DNA from: DASUBN01 sp036263155
GTDB taxonomy: Bacteria > Pseudomonadota > Gammaproteobacteria > Natronospirales > REEB76
Direction: 5' to 3'
NCBI GenBank assembly: GCA_036263155.1
Contig: DATAHN010000011.1
Span: forward strand, 1-9,272
Length of the DNA stretch: 9,272 nucleotides
Shown one piece after another: positions 1 through 5,922 of the stretch. Positions within the stretch are counted from its first letter, which is position 1, and the number at the start of each line of letters is the position of its first letter. The notes under the pieces are model-generated. The model did not search any database. It worked only from the letters and a program-made list of their open reading frames with translations, and was not told the DNA's origin. A program made the position numbers and the translations under genes.

Positions 1-981
1 CACATCCTGCCAGTCCGTCTTGTCCCTCTGGATGGCGTCGAGCTTCTGCTGCACCACCTCGGTGGAACCGCCGTGATAGGCCGCCTTCAGGAAAGCATCG
101 GTGTAATCCAGTGCGGCGGCGATGTCCTCCGGCTTCGCCTCGCGCTGGCGCAGGGTGTACTCCACGCGCTCACGCTCTTGTTCCTCCACGGACACCGCCG
201 GGCCCACCAGCAGGATGAGGAACCCCACATGCCGGGAGCGGGACGCCGCGAGGGGAGCGATCCAGCCGCCCTGGCTCAAGCCCATGAGACCCACCCGGGC
301 CGGGTCCACCTCGGGCTGCCTGCGCAGGGTCTCGACGATCGCCTCCACGTCGGAGGCGAGCTGGTCGAAGCTCAAGCGCCCTGCCACCTTGCTGGAAACG
401 CCGGTGCCGCGCTTGTCGTACACGAACGCGGCAACATGCTGCGATGCCAGCATGTCGGCGAGGCCGCGGTATTCCCACTGGGCGCGGCCGCCCTCCCCGC
501 TGCCGGGAATGACGATGACCAAGGGATGACGGCCGGGCTGCTCGGGGACATACAGGGATCCGGCGAGCGTGACAGCGCCGTTGTGCACGCCGATATCCCG
601 GCTCGTGTAGTTCCGTACCGGCAATGCGCGCTTGAGGTGCAGGGATACGGCCGGGTTCCATCTCGAGTTGCCGCCGGTCATGTCGCCCACTTCCGGGTGC
701 AGCGTCATGGTGAAGAGCCCGTAGTGCACCTTGAAGCTCAGGGTGTCGCCATCCTCGGCGATGTCGGTGACAGGCTCGCCGTAAAGACCCATCTCGGGAA
801 TGTCGAAGGTGCCGGCCAGGTGGCCCTCTGCGCCGCGGGTGAAGTCCATGCGGGTGAGCTGCACGGCTCCCAGGCGCGTGTAGGCGCCCTCCCAGTGGCC
901 GACGGCGCCATCGGCCTGGGCCGCCCAGGCCGGAGTGGTGACCATGCCCGCCAGCAGGAAGACGAGGAAGTGAGCGCGCAT
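1..981 (-). CDS. Secreted alpha/beta hydrolase (3' end outside window)
   Basis: The reading frame is open from ATG at 981 to the left edge, giving 327 residues without a stop; the C-terminus lies outside the window. Residues 1-20 are a Sec signal peptide (charged start, hydrophobic LVFLLAGMV, AWA cleavage site before AQ), so the protein is probably periplasmic. Residues about 22-125 form an extra N-terminal beta-rich region. A serine hydrolase domain follows: oxyanion loop PGSGEG (159-164), DKRGTG (189-194) and nucleophile elbow GLSQGG with Ser236. The Asp and His of the triad should lie beyond the edge. This pattern resembles dipeptidyl-peptidase/dienelactone-hydrolase-like esterases; the substrate cannot be told. 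An AAGGG-type SD lies 6-10 bases before the ATG. The gene is 63 bp downstream of the SPOR gene, behind a hairpin, so it may be a separate unit with a weak TATATA box at 1004-1009. Confidence 0.85.
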   Translation of the reverse strand, partial: MRAHFLVFLLAGMVTTPAWAAQADGAVGHWEGAYTRLGAVQLTRMDFTRGAEGHLAGTFDIPEMGLYGEPVTDIAEDGDTLSFKVHYGLFTMTLHPEVGDMTGGNSRWNPAVSLHLKRALPVRNYTSRDIGVHNGAVTLAGSLYVPEQPGRHPLVIVIPGSGEGGRAQWEYRGLADMLASQHVAAFVYDKRGTGVSSKVAGRLSFDQLASDVEAIVETLRRQPEVDPARVGLMGLSQGGWIAPLAASRSRHVGFLILLVGPAVSVEEQERERVEYTLRQREAKPEDIAAALDYTDAFLKAAYHGGSTEVVQQKLDAIQRDKTDWQDV

Positions 982-1021
982 GGCGACCGCCCTTAGCTCA
1001 AGGTATATAGGAAGAGGATGC

Positions 1022-1044
1022 CTGCGACGCGGAAATGGTCGCAG
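1022..1044 (-). terminator. Hairpin directly after the SPOR gene stop codon
   Basis: CTGCGAC and GTCGCAG are perfect 7-bp arms around a 9-base loop, starting on the base after the TGA of the SPOR gene. No T-run follows on the minus strand (only CTCTTCC), so this is a weak or Rho-assisted terminator, or a 3'-end stabiliser, rather than a canonical intrinsic terminator. It separates the plsY-birA-coaX-SPOR operon from the hydrolase. Confidence 0.45.
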
Positions 1045-1770
1045 TCAGGCGCCAGGACAGGCGGTGGTGGCCTTGCCGACCGGGGCAGCTTCATCCCCCA
1101 GGTCCTTGAACACGTCCGCCGCCGGCAACGCTGCCTCAGGGCCCTGAGCATTGAGCCAATAACGCGGCTCATCTCGGAATCGCTCCGCCATCTGGGGTCG
1201 GTACCCCATCTTCCGGATCTCTTTCTGCCTCTGCTCGGCTCCGTCTTTCTGGCTAAACACGCCCAGCGAGATGGCATTCCTGTTGGCCTCGTCCGCGACC
1301 ACGTAGATGTCCTTCACGCCGCGCTTGCGCAGGAGGTTCGCGGCCGCGTCCGCCTCGCGGCGGGAACCGAAGGGCGGCAGGTACACCCAGTAGCCGAGCT
1401 TGGCCTTGCCGGGCACGAGATGCTGGGCGCCGGTGAGGCCGGCGGCCTTGAGGCGCGTGAGGGCCTGGCCCGCCGCGTCCGCGCTCGGGAAGGGGCCGTA
1501 GCTCGCGCAGGTTTGCCCTTGTGCGGAGGGCGCCGCGGTGGCCGGCGCCGGCGCGGCGGTGACGAGCATGGGCGCCGTGGCGGCGGCGGGCGCCTGGGCG
1601 GCGAGCGCTTTCTTCTCCGCGGGCGTGAGCTCGCTCATGAGCTGCAGCGGCTTGGCCGTGAGCGCAGGAGCCGGCACGGGGGCCTTCTCACCGGGCTGCA
1701 CATACCAGCGAACCCAGGCGAACAACCCCAGGTTCGCCAGCAGCAGCATGAGAAACAGCGCGCGCTTCAC
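1045..1770 (-). CDS. SPOR-domain membrane protein
   Basis: This 241-residue protein has one N-terminal membrane anchor (residues 4-20, LFLMLLLANLGLFAWV), then a long Ala/Pro-rich linker (about 28-85). After that comes a C-terminal region with a SPOR-type fold, about 126-196, including LGYWVYLPPFGSRREADA and a second strand AISLGVF. SPOR domains bind denuded glycan strands of septal peptidoglycan, so the protein is expected in the inner membrane with the domain in the periplasm. The start is GTG at 1770. It overlaps the coaX stop as GTGA, has GGAG five bases upstream, and puts the membrane segment at the very N-terminus; a longer frame upstream is only the shadow of coaX and birA. A SPOR gene directly after birA-coaX is also found in Pseudomonas. 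The role in division is inferred from the family. Confidence 0.85.
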   Translation of the reverse strand: MKRALFLMLLLANLGLFAWVRWYVQPGEKAPVPAPALTAKPLQLMSELTPAEKKALAAQAPAAATAPMLVTAAPAPATAAPSAQGQTCASYGPFPSADAAGQALTRLKAAGLTGAQHLVPGKAKLGYWVYLPPFGSRREADAAANLLRKRGVKDIYVVADEANRNAISLGVFSQKDGAEQRQKEIRKMGYRPQMAERFRDEPRYWLNAQGPEAALPAADVFKDLGDEAAPVGKATTACPGA

Positions 1771-2507
1771 GGGCGCTCCGAGGCCGCGGCGGCGAGGCCC
1801 ATGAGCACGAGCTCGGGGCAGAGGGTGAACCTGCCCGGAAGCAGCGCGTCCAGCCGGCGGGCATCGCCGCCCGTGAGCACGAACTTGGTGCTGCCGCCGA
1901 GCTGCTTGCTGACGAGGCCGTGCACGCGCTCCAGGAGGCCCGCGGCGGTGTGCCAGCCGCCGCTCCAGATGGCGGAGCGGGTGTCCTTGGCGAGCAGTGC
2001 GAGCTCGCCTTCGCCCAGGTCCTGCAGGCCGGCGGTGGCGTCCGCGAGCGACCGGCGCATGGTCTGGGGGCCGGGGGCGATGAGCCCCCCCAGGTGCCGG
2101 CCGCCGCCGTTCACCGCGTCCACGGTGATGGCGGTGCCGGCGTCGATGACGCAGACGGGCCCGCCAAACTTGCGGAACCCGCCGATGACGGCAGCCCAGC
2201 GGTCCGCGCCCAGGCGCACCGGATCCAGGTAGCCGTTGGTGACGCCGCAGCGCTCGGCGGAGGAGATGAAGAACTCGGGGTTGGAGCCGAGCCGCTCCTG
2301 GCAGAACTCGCTGAGGTAACGGGCCACCAGGGGACCTGCCACGTTGCAGACCACCACGCGCTTGGGCTGGGGGCCCTCGAACGCGGCCTGGAGCGCGGGT
2401 TTCAACTGCTCGTCTGCGTGGACGCGTGCGTCCATGCGGCCGAGCCCGCCGGCCGAGAGGCGCGCCCACTTCACGCGGGTGTTGCCGATGTCGAGCAGCA
2501 GCACCAT
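1767..2507 (-). CDS. coaX: Type III pantothenate kinase
   Basis: CoaX phosphorylates pantothenate with ATP, the first step of CoA synthesis, in the cytoplasm. The 246-residue length is normal for the family. The ASKHA-fold motifs are in order: phosphate-binding DIGNTRVKWA (6-15), NGYLDPVRLGADRWAA with Asp102-Arg103 (91-106), IDAGTAITVD with Asp122 (121-130), GLIAPG (141-146) and TGGDA (212-216). Type III enzymes are typically K+-dependent and insensitive to CoA feedback, unlike CoaA. The ATG at 2507 shares its A with the birA stop (TGATG) and has GAGG eight bases upstream, so the two are translationally coupled. The 3' end overlaps the SPOR gene by 4 bp. The homologue next to birA in Bordetella was first named Baf (Bvg accessory factor); nothing here indicates a regulatory role. 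Confidence 0.95.
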   Translation of the reverse strand: MVLLLDIGNTRVKWARLSAGGLGRMDARVHADEQLKPALQAAFEGPQPKRVVVCNVAGPLVARYLSEFCQERLGSNPEFFISSAERCGVTNGYLDPVRLGADRWAAVIGGFRKFGGPVCVIDAGTAITVDAVNGGGRHLGGLIAPGPQTMRRSLADATAGLQDLGEGELALLAKDTRSAIWSGGWHTAAGLLERVHGLVSKQLGGSTKFVLTGGDARRLDALLPGRFTLCPELVLMGLAAAASERP

Positions 2508-3472
2508 CAGGTGATCCTCAAGCTGAGGTCGCCGGAGACGAAGCGCTTGACGCCCGCCGGCGTGCGCAGGAGCAGCGCGCCCTGCTCGTCCACCCCGGCG
2601 GCGACGCCGGTGACGGTGTGCTCGTGGGAATGCAGCGCCACGGCGCGGCCGGCCACGAGGTCCAGACGCTGCCAGTCGGCGCTGAAGGCGGCGAACCCGG
2701 CGGTCTCGAACTCGCCGAGGGCCGTGAACAAGGATTCGATGAGCCCGGCGGCAAGGGCGTTGCGCTCCGGCGCGTTGCCGTCGGTGAGCGTCACGAGGTC
2801 CATCCAGGGCTGGTCGATCTGCTCCGCCGGCTGGGACGGCATGCGCACGTTGAGCCCCAGGCCGATGACGGCGCGGGTGGCGCCGGGCGGCTCGCCCTGG
2901 ATGTCGATGAGCACGCCGCCGAGCTTGCGGCCAGCAGCGATCAGATCGTTGGGCCACTTGATGCGCACGTCCGGCACGCCCAGGGCCTCCAGCGCCCGCA
3001 CCGCGGCGATGGCGGTGACCATGCCCAGGGCCGTGAACCCCGGCGGCCACTCGTCGAAGCGCCAGGCCAGGGACATATAGAGGTTCGCGCCGAAGGGGGA
3101 GACCCAGGTCCGGCCACGGCGGCCGCGGCCGGCGGACTGGAACTCGGCGAAGCAGGCGGCGGGCTCACCGCCCTGCTCGCCAAGCCAGGTGTTGGTGGAG
3201 TCCACCACGGGCAGCACGGTGAGGGCCTTGAGGCGCGCGCGGGTGGCCTGGCTCAAGTCCGCGGCGATGGCCTCTTCGCTGAGGAGCTGGAGGGGATCGG
3301 AAAGCCGGTAGCCCTTGCCGGGGATGCGGAACACCGAGAGGCCGAGCTTCTCCAGGCCCTGCACCTTCTTCCACACGGCGGCGCGGGTGACGCCCAGGCT
3401 CTTCGCCAGCACTTCACCGGAGTGGAAGCGGCCGTCGGCGAGCACCTGCAGGATGGCGTGGGCGCGGTCCAT
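2507..3472 (-). CDS. birA: Biotin--protein ligase / biotin operon repressor
   Basis: BirA forms biotinyl-AMP and transfers biotin to the carrier domain of acetyl-CoA carboxylase. At 321 residues it equals E. coli BirA in length. Residues 1-60 are the N-terminal winged helix (SGEVLAKSLGVTRAAVWKKV as the HTH, then GYRLSDP). This makes it a bifunctional class II enzyme able to bind a bio operator when loaded with biotinyl-AMP. The catalytic domain contains QSAGRGRRGR (112-121), the biotinyl-AMP loop, and KWPND (172-176) with the catalytic lysine. GGVLIDIQGE follows at 185-194, and residues about 270-321 form the SH3-like C-terminal domain. It starts 15 bp after the plsY stop and overlaps coaX by one base. 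No bio genes lie in the window, so its operator target cannot be seen. Confidence 0.96.
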   Translation of the reverse strand: MDRAHAILQVLADGRFHSGEVLAKSLGVTRAAVWKKVQGLEKLGLSVFRIPGKGYRLSDPLQLLSEEAIAADLSQATRARLKALTVLPVVDSTNTWLGEQGGEPAACFAEFQSAGRGRRGRTWVSPFGANLYMSLAWRFDEWPPGFTALGMVTAIAAVRALEALGVPDVRIKWPNDLIAAGRKLGGVLIDIQGEPPGATRAVIGLGLNVRMPSQPAEQIDQPWMDLVTLTDGNAPERNALAAGLIESLFTALGEFETAGFAAFSADWQRLDLVAGRAVALHSHEHTVTGVAAGVDEQGALLLRTPAGVKRFVSGDLSLRIT

Positions 3473-3487
3473 GGAGCTGACTTCGGG

Positions 3488-4129
3488 TCAGCGCCGCTTG
3501 CGCAGCAGCATGGCGCGCTCGAAGCGGTTCTCGTTGCCCGCCATGAGCCGCTGCAGGTTGCTGCGGTGGGTGTAGACGATGAAGAGCGCCATGACGAGGG
3601 CGAAGGTGAACAGCGGCGAGGCGGCGCCGCCCTGCCAGAGCGCGAACACGGCCACGGTGCAGGCGGAGAGCACGGTGGAGAGACCCACGTAGCCCGAGAG
3701 GGTGAGCACGAGCACGAACACGGCGAGCCCCGGCAGCAGCGCCACCGGCGCCAGCACGGCCACGACGCCGACATAGGTGGCGGCACCCTTGCCGCCCCGG
3801 AAGCCGTAGAACACCGGGAACACGTGGCCGACGATGGCGAACATGCCGCAGAGGGCCGCCACCCAGGGGCCGGCGAGCACCGACCCGCCGGGCACCGGCA
3901 GGGGGATGGACGGCACCAGCCAGGCGGCGGCGACGCCCTTGCCGATGTCGATGAGCATTACCCAGAGGGCGAAGATCTTGCCCTGGGTGCGCAGCGCGTT
4001 GGTGCCGCCGGCGTTGCCGGAGCCCTGGGTGCGGATATCCACCCCGCCGAAGACACAGCCCACGAGCATGCTGCCCAGGAGGGAACCCAGGAGGTAGGCC
4101 AGGAGGCAGCGGAGGCCAAGGGCGAGCAT
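3488..4129 (-). CDS. plsY: Acyl-phosphate:glycerol-3-phosphate acyltransferase
   Basis: PlsY is an integral inner-membrane enzyme that transfers acyl groups from acyl phosphate (made by PlsX) to glycerol-3-phosphate, giving lysophosphatidic acid, the first committed phospholipid intermediate. The 213 residues contain several hydrophobic segments and all three family motifs: GSGNAGGTNALR (36-47), GHVFPVFYGFRGGKGAAT (101-118) and the C-terminal THRSNLQRLMAGNENRF (187-203). The ATG at 4129 gives the usual short N-terminus leading straight into the first membrane helix. It is the first gene of the minus-strand operon, with a sigma70-like promoter 30-58 bp upstream. It diverges from a MarR regulator. 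Confidence 0.96.
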   Translation of the reverse strand: MLALGLRCLLAYLLGSLLGSMLVGCVFGGVDIRTQGSGNAGGTNALRTQGKIFALWVMLIDIGKGVAAAWLVPSIPLPVPGGSVLAGPWVAALCGMFAIVGHVFPVFYGFRGGKGAATYVGVVAVLAPVALLPGLAVFVLVLTLSGYVGLSTVLSACTVAVFALWQGGAASPLFTFALVMALFIVYTHRSNLQRLMAGNENRFERAMLLRKRR

Positions 4130-4158
4130 GGGGGTGCATCCGGCGGGGCGAAGAAGCC

Positions 4159-4187
4159 ATTCTAGCGGGGGTTTACAGGCGGCCCAA
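4159..4187 (-). promoter_or_regulatory. plsY: Probable sigma70 promoter of the plsY operon
   Basis: On the minus strand TTGGGC (4187-4182) is followed after 17 bases by TAGAAT (4164-4159), matching the -35 at 3/6 and the -10 at 5/6. Transcription would begin near 4152, leaving a leader of about 22 bases before the plsY ATG. The two divergent promoters (this one and that of marR) are about 40 bp apart and do not overlap. Confidence 0.5.
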
Positions 4188-4223
4188 GCGGGACGGGGGC
4201 TGGCCGGGGTGCCCAGGGATACT

Positions 4224-4252
4224 TTGCAAATGAATGTTTATTATGTTATATT
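4224..4252 (+). promoter_or_regulatory. Probable promoter of the MarR-family gene
   Basis: TTGCAA (4224-4229) and TATATT (4247-4252) are 17 bases apart, matching the -35 at 4/6 and the -10 at 5/6. They lie in an AT-rich island (about 4221-4265) within otherwise GC-rich DNA. The predicted start near 4259 lies downstream of the in-frame ATG at 4230, which rules out the longer N-terminal extension of the regulator. The -10 is buried in the palindrome at 4238-4261. Confidence 0.55.
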
Positions 4253-4261
4253 ACATAATAA
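4238..4261. promoter_or_regulatory. 24-bp near-perfect palindrome, probable MarR operator
   Basis: TTATTATGT at 4238-4246 is repeated in inverse as ACATAATAA at 4253-4261, and the six-base centre (TATATT) is symmetrical except for one mismatched pair (4247/4252). Twenty-two of 24 positions are therefore symmetrical. MarR dimers typically bind palindromes of about this size, and this one covers the -10 box and predicted transcription start of the regulator's own gene, which fits autorepression. It lies about 50-75 bp upstream of the plsY -35, so it need not control plsY. Confidence 0.6.
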
Positions 4262-4307
4262 GAATTGCATCCGAAGCTTAGGGGTTTCGAGTACTCAGGG
4301 GATGGAA

Positions 4308-4772
4308 ATGGACCAAGACCTCATGAAGGACATCTTCATGGATCTGCGGCGCATCATGCGCGCCATGGACGTCTACAGCCGGCAGCTTTCCGGCAGCCAT
4401 GGCCTCACGGGTCCGCAGATGCTGTGCCTCCGGGAGATCGCGGGGCGCGGCTCGCTCACCACCGGCGCGCTGGCGAAGGGCATCGCGCTCAGCCCCGCCA
4501 CCCTCACGGGGATCCTGGACCGGCTGGAGGTGCGGGGCCTCGTGAGCCGCGAGCGGCGGCCCGAAGACAAGCGCCGGGTGCTGGTCTCGCTCACGCCGCT
4601 CGGCAAGCAGATGTCCCAGGAGCTGCCCTCCCCCCTGCAGATGCACTTCAGCGCGCGGCTCACGGAGCTGCCGCCGGACGAGCAGGTGGCGATCCGCCTC
4701 GCGCTCGGCAGCGTGGCGCGGATGATGGCGGAGCTTGAGGTGCTGCCCAACGGCAAGAACGGAAAGCGCTGA
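4308..4772 (+). CDS. MarR-family transcriptional regulator
   Basis: This is a 154-residue winged-helix protein of normal MarR length. N- and C-terminal helices (about 1-25 and 105-145) would form the dimer interface. Residues about 33-60 are the first helices of the HTH, SPATLTGILDRLEVRGLV (62-79) contains the recognition helix, and RRPEDKRRVLVSLT (83-96) is the beta wing with the family's Asp-Lys-Arg-Arg signature. The start chosen is ATG 4308, because AGGGG at 4297-4301 is six bases upstream. ATG 4302 directly abuts that SD and is the alternative; upstream ATGs lie before the predicted transcription start. No conserved cysteine pair suggests redox sensing (only Cys40 is seen), and the ligand is unknown. 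It sits between plsY and a lipid kinase, so control of lipid genes is possible but unproven. Confidence 0.9.
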   Translation: MDQDLMKDIFMDLRRIMRAMDVYSRQLSGSHGLTGPQMLCLREIAGRGSLTTGALAKGIALSPATLTGILDRLEVRGLVSRERRPEDKRRVLVSLTPLGKQMSQELPSPLQMHFSARLTELPPDEQVAIRLALGSVARMMAELEVLPNGKNGKR

Positions 4773-4790
4773 TAAGACCTGCTACGTGAC

Positions 4791-4813
4791 AGCTTAACGT
4801 CCTCAGGTAAGCT
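4791..4813 (+). other. Short inverted repeat after the marR stop codon
   Basis: AGCTTA (4791-4796) and TAAGCT (4808-4813) form a 6-bp stem with an 11-base loop, about 20 bases after the regulator's stop codon. No T-run follows, so it is at best a weak terminator or a protein-binding site. I find no convincing promoter for the lipid kinase between 4773 and 4852; GTGACA at 4786-4791 has no good -10 partner. Co-transcription with marR is therefore possible. Confidence 0.25.
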
Positions 4814-4852
4814 ATGCCCTCGTCCAGGGGTAGCCAATGACAACTCAATTTC

Positions 4853-4980
4853 TCAAAACCGTCGCGAGCGATGGCAGGGCTAGGCGCGCGAGGCGAGCAG
4901 GAGGGAGTGCACTCTTGGCGTGCATGACCGACTGCGAGCCCGAAGCGCAACAACGCCCTGCCGAGCGCAGCAGGTTTTGA
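4853..4980. repeat. 128-bp imperfect palindrome with 8-bp terminal inverted repeats (MITE/REP-like)
   Basis: The ends are exact inverted copies: TCAAAACC (4853-4860) and GGTTTTGA (4973-4980). Further arms pair about nearly the same centre (about 4916): GGCAGGGC 4873-4880 with GCCCTGCC 4955-4962, GCGC 4884-4887 with 4945-4948, GGC 4892-4894 with GCC 4938-4940, GCAG 4897-4900 with CTGC 4932-4935, and TGCAC 4908-4912 with GTGCA 4920-4924. The whole segment can fold into one long, bulged hairpin. It encodes no recognisable protein. Such architecture is typical of non-autonomous, dispersed palindromic elements or of a structured leader RNA. I see no target-site duplication and no second copy in the window. 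Confidence 0.6.
4969..4974 (+). promoter_or_regulatory. Ribosome binding site of the lipid kinase, inside the palindrome
   Basis: AGCAGG lies seven bases before the ATG at 4982. Its last two G residues belong to the right terminal repeat of the palindromic element and would pair with CC at 4859-4860 if the element folds in the mRNA. It is the only SD-like sequence in the right place. Confidence 0.4.
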
Positions 4981-4981
4981 C

Positions 4982-5863
4982 ATGCGTGCTCCCGTAGTAG
5001 TGAATCCTGAAGCCGGCCGCGGCCTGGGCCGCGAGATGGGCCCGGCCATCGGCGCCTACCTGCAGGAACTCGGCCTCCCTACCCGCATCCTCAACAGCAC
5101 TGGTCCCGGCGACGTGCAGGCCAAGGTGCAGGCCGCGCTCGCGGAGAAGCCGCCGGTGGTGGTGGTGGCGGGCGGCGACGGCACGGTGCACGAGGCGGTG
5201 AACGGCTGGATGAAGGCCGGCGGCGGCGCGCCGCTGGCGGTGGTGCCGGTGGGCACCGGCAACGACTTCGTGAAGATGCTGGACGCGAGCCACGACTGGC
5301 GCGAGGCCTGCTGGCGCGCGGTGCGCCGCCAGACCCGCCGGGTGGACGTGGGACGCTGCAACGACTTCTACTTCGCGAACGGCCTCGGCATCGGCTTCGA
5401 CGCGCAGGTGGCGCTGGAGGCCAACCGCATCCGCTGGCTGCGCGGCAACGCGGTGTACGGCATCGCGCTGGCCAAGATCCTGCTCTTGATGCACTCCACC
5501 CCCACGGTGCGGGTGCGCCACGACGGGGAGAAGCTGGAGACGCCCATCACCCTGCTCACCATCAACAACGGCAAGGTGGAAGGCGGCGCGTTCGTGATGG
5601 CGCCGGATGCCGAGATCGACGACGGACTGTTCGACGTGGTGGTGGCCAAGGGGATGGGGCGCCTCGGCGTCCTGCAGCTCCTGCCCCAGGTGCTGAAGGG
5701 TGAGCACATGAGCCACCCGAAGGTGGTGAAGTTCCGGACCGGGCGCTTGTCGGTGGAAGCGGACGTGCCGCTGCCGATCCATGCGGATGGGGAGCTCACC
5801 TATTCCGGCGCGAAGAAGCTGGATATAGAGGTTTTACCCCGGGCCCTTGAGGTTGTCTGCTGA
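4982..5863 (+). CDS. Diacylglycerol/lipid kinase of the DagK/YegS/BmrU family
   Basis: The 293-residue protein has the usual family length. The N-terminal catalytic domain begins with the beta strand APVVVNPEAGRG (3-14) and contains the ATP-binding GGDGTVHEAVNG (64-75) and PVGTGNDF (89-96). The C-terminal beta-sandwich has DDGLFDVVV (213-221) and the HADGE signature (267-271). These enzymes phosphorylate diacylglycerol or related lipids with ATP at the inner face of the membrane, giving phosphatidic acid. The exact lipid cannot be told. The ATG at 4982 places the first beta strand as in homologues; it follows a palindromic element by one base, and the SD lies in that element. The neighbours marR (upstream, same strand) and plsY (divergent) suggest a phospholipid context. 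Specific annotation as DagK or as a YegS-like kinase would need a phylogeny. Confidence 0.9.
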   Translation: MRAPVVVNPEAGRGLGREMGPAIGAYLQELGLPTRILNSTGPGDVQAKVQAALAEKPPVVVVAGGDGTVHEAVNGWMKAGGGAPLAVVPVGTGNDFVKMLDASHDWREACWRAVRRQTRRVDVGRCNDFYFANGLGIGFDAQVALEANRIRWLRGNAVYGIALAKILLLMHSTPTVRVRHDGEKLETPITLLTINNGKVEGGAFVMAPDAEIDDGLFDVVVAKGMGRLGVLQLLPQVLKGEHMSHPKVVKFRTGRLSVEADVPLPIHADGELTYSGAKKLDIEVLPRALEVVC

Positions 5864-5867
5864 GCAC

Positions 5868-5898
5868 CCGGAAGCTACTGCGCTCGTGACGCTTCCGG
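5868..5898. terminator. Hairpin between the convergent lipid kinase and EamA genes
   Basis: CCGGAAGC (5868-5875) and GCTTCCGG (5891-5898) are perfect 8-bp arms around a 15-base loop, five bases after the kinase stop. There is no U-tract on either strand, so if it terminates transcription it probably does so with Rho, or it marks mRNA ends. It is shared by the two convergent genes. Confidence 0.45.
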
Positions 5899-5922
5899 CT
5901 GACGTTCCCCAAGATCAAGATC

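Noticed and set aside
73..996. 307-codon plus-strand ORF
   Set aside because: Antisense shadow of the signal-peptide-bearing alpha/beta hydrolase, which has clear catalytic motifs.
2426..4165. Long 579-codon plus-strand ORF
   Set aside because: It is antisense to birA and plsY, which have complete family motifs; its His/Gly/Glu/Ala-rich product is typical of antisense frames in high-GC genes.
4128..4301. N-terminal extension of the MarR reading frame
   Set aside because: It covers both divergent promoters and the operator palindrome, encodes nothing MarR-like, and the best SD serves ATG 4308 (or 4302).
4837..4980. A 47-codon plus-strand ORF ending one base before the lipid kinase ATG, with AGGGG six bases before its ATG
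   Set aside because: It looks like a coupled leader peptide, but most of it is the palindromic element, and its Arg/Ala-rich product has no recognisable feature. The DNA symmetry explains the sequence better than coding does. Ribosome profiling could overturn this.
4977..5005. TTGACA at 4977-4982 as a -35 box for an internal promoter
   Set aside because: The partner at 17 bases (GTGAAT) is poor, and transcription would start inside the kinase catalytic domain coding region.
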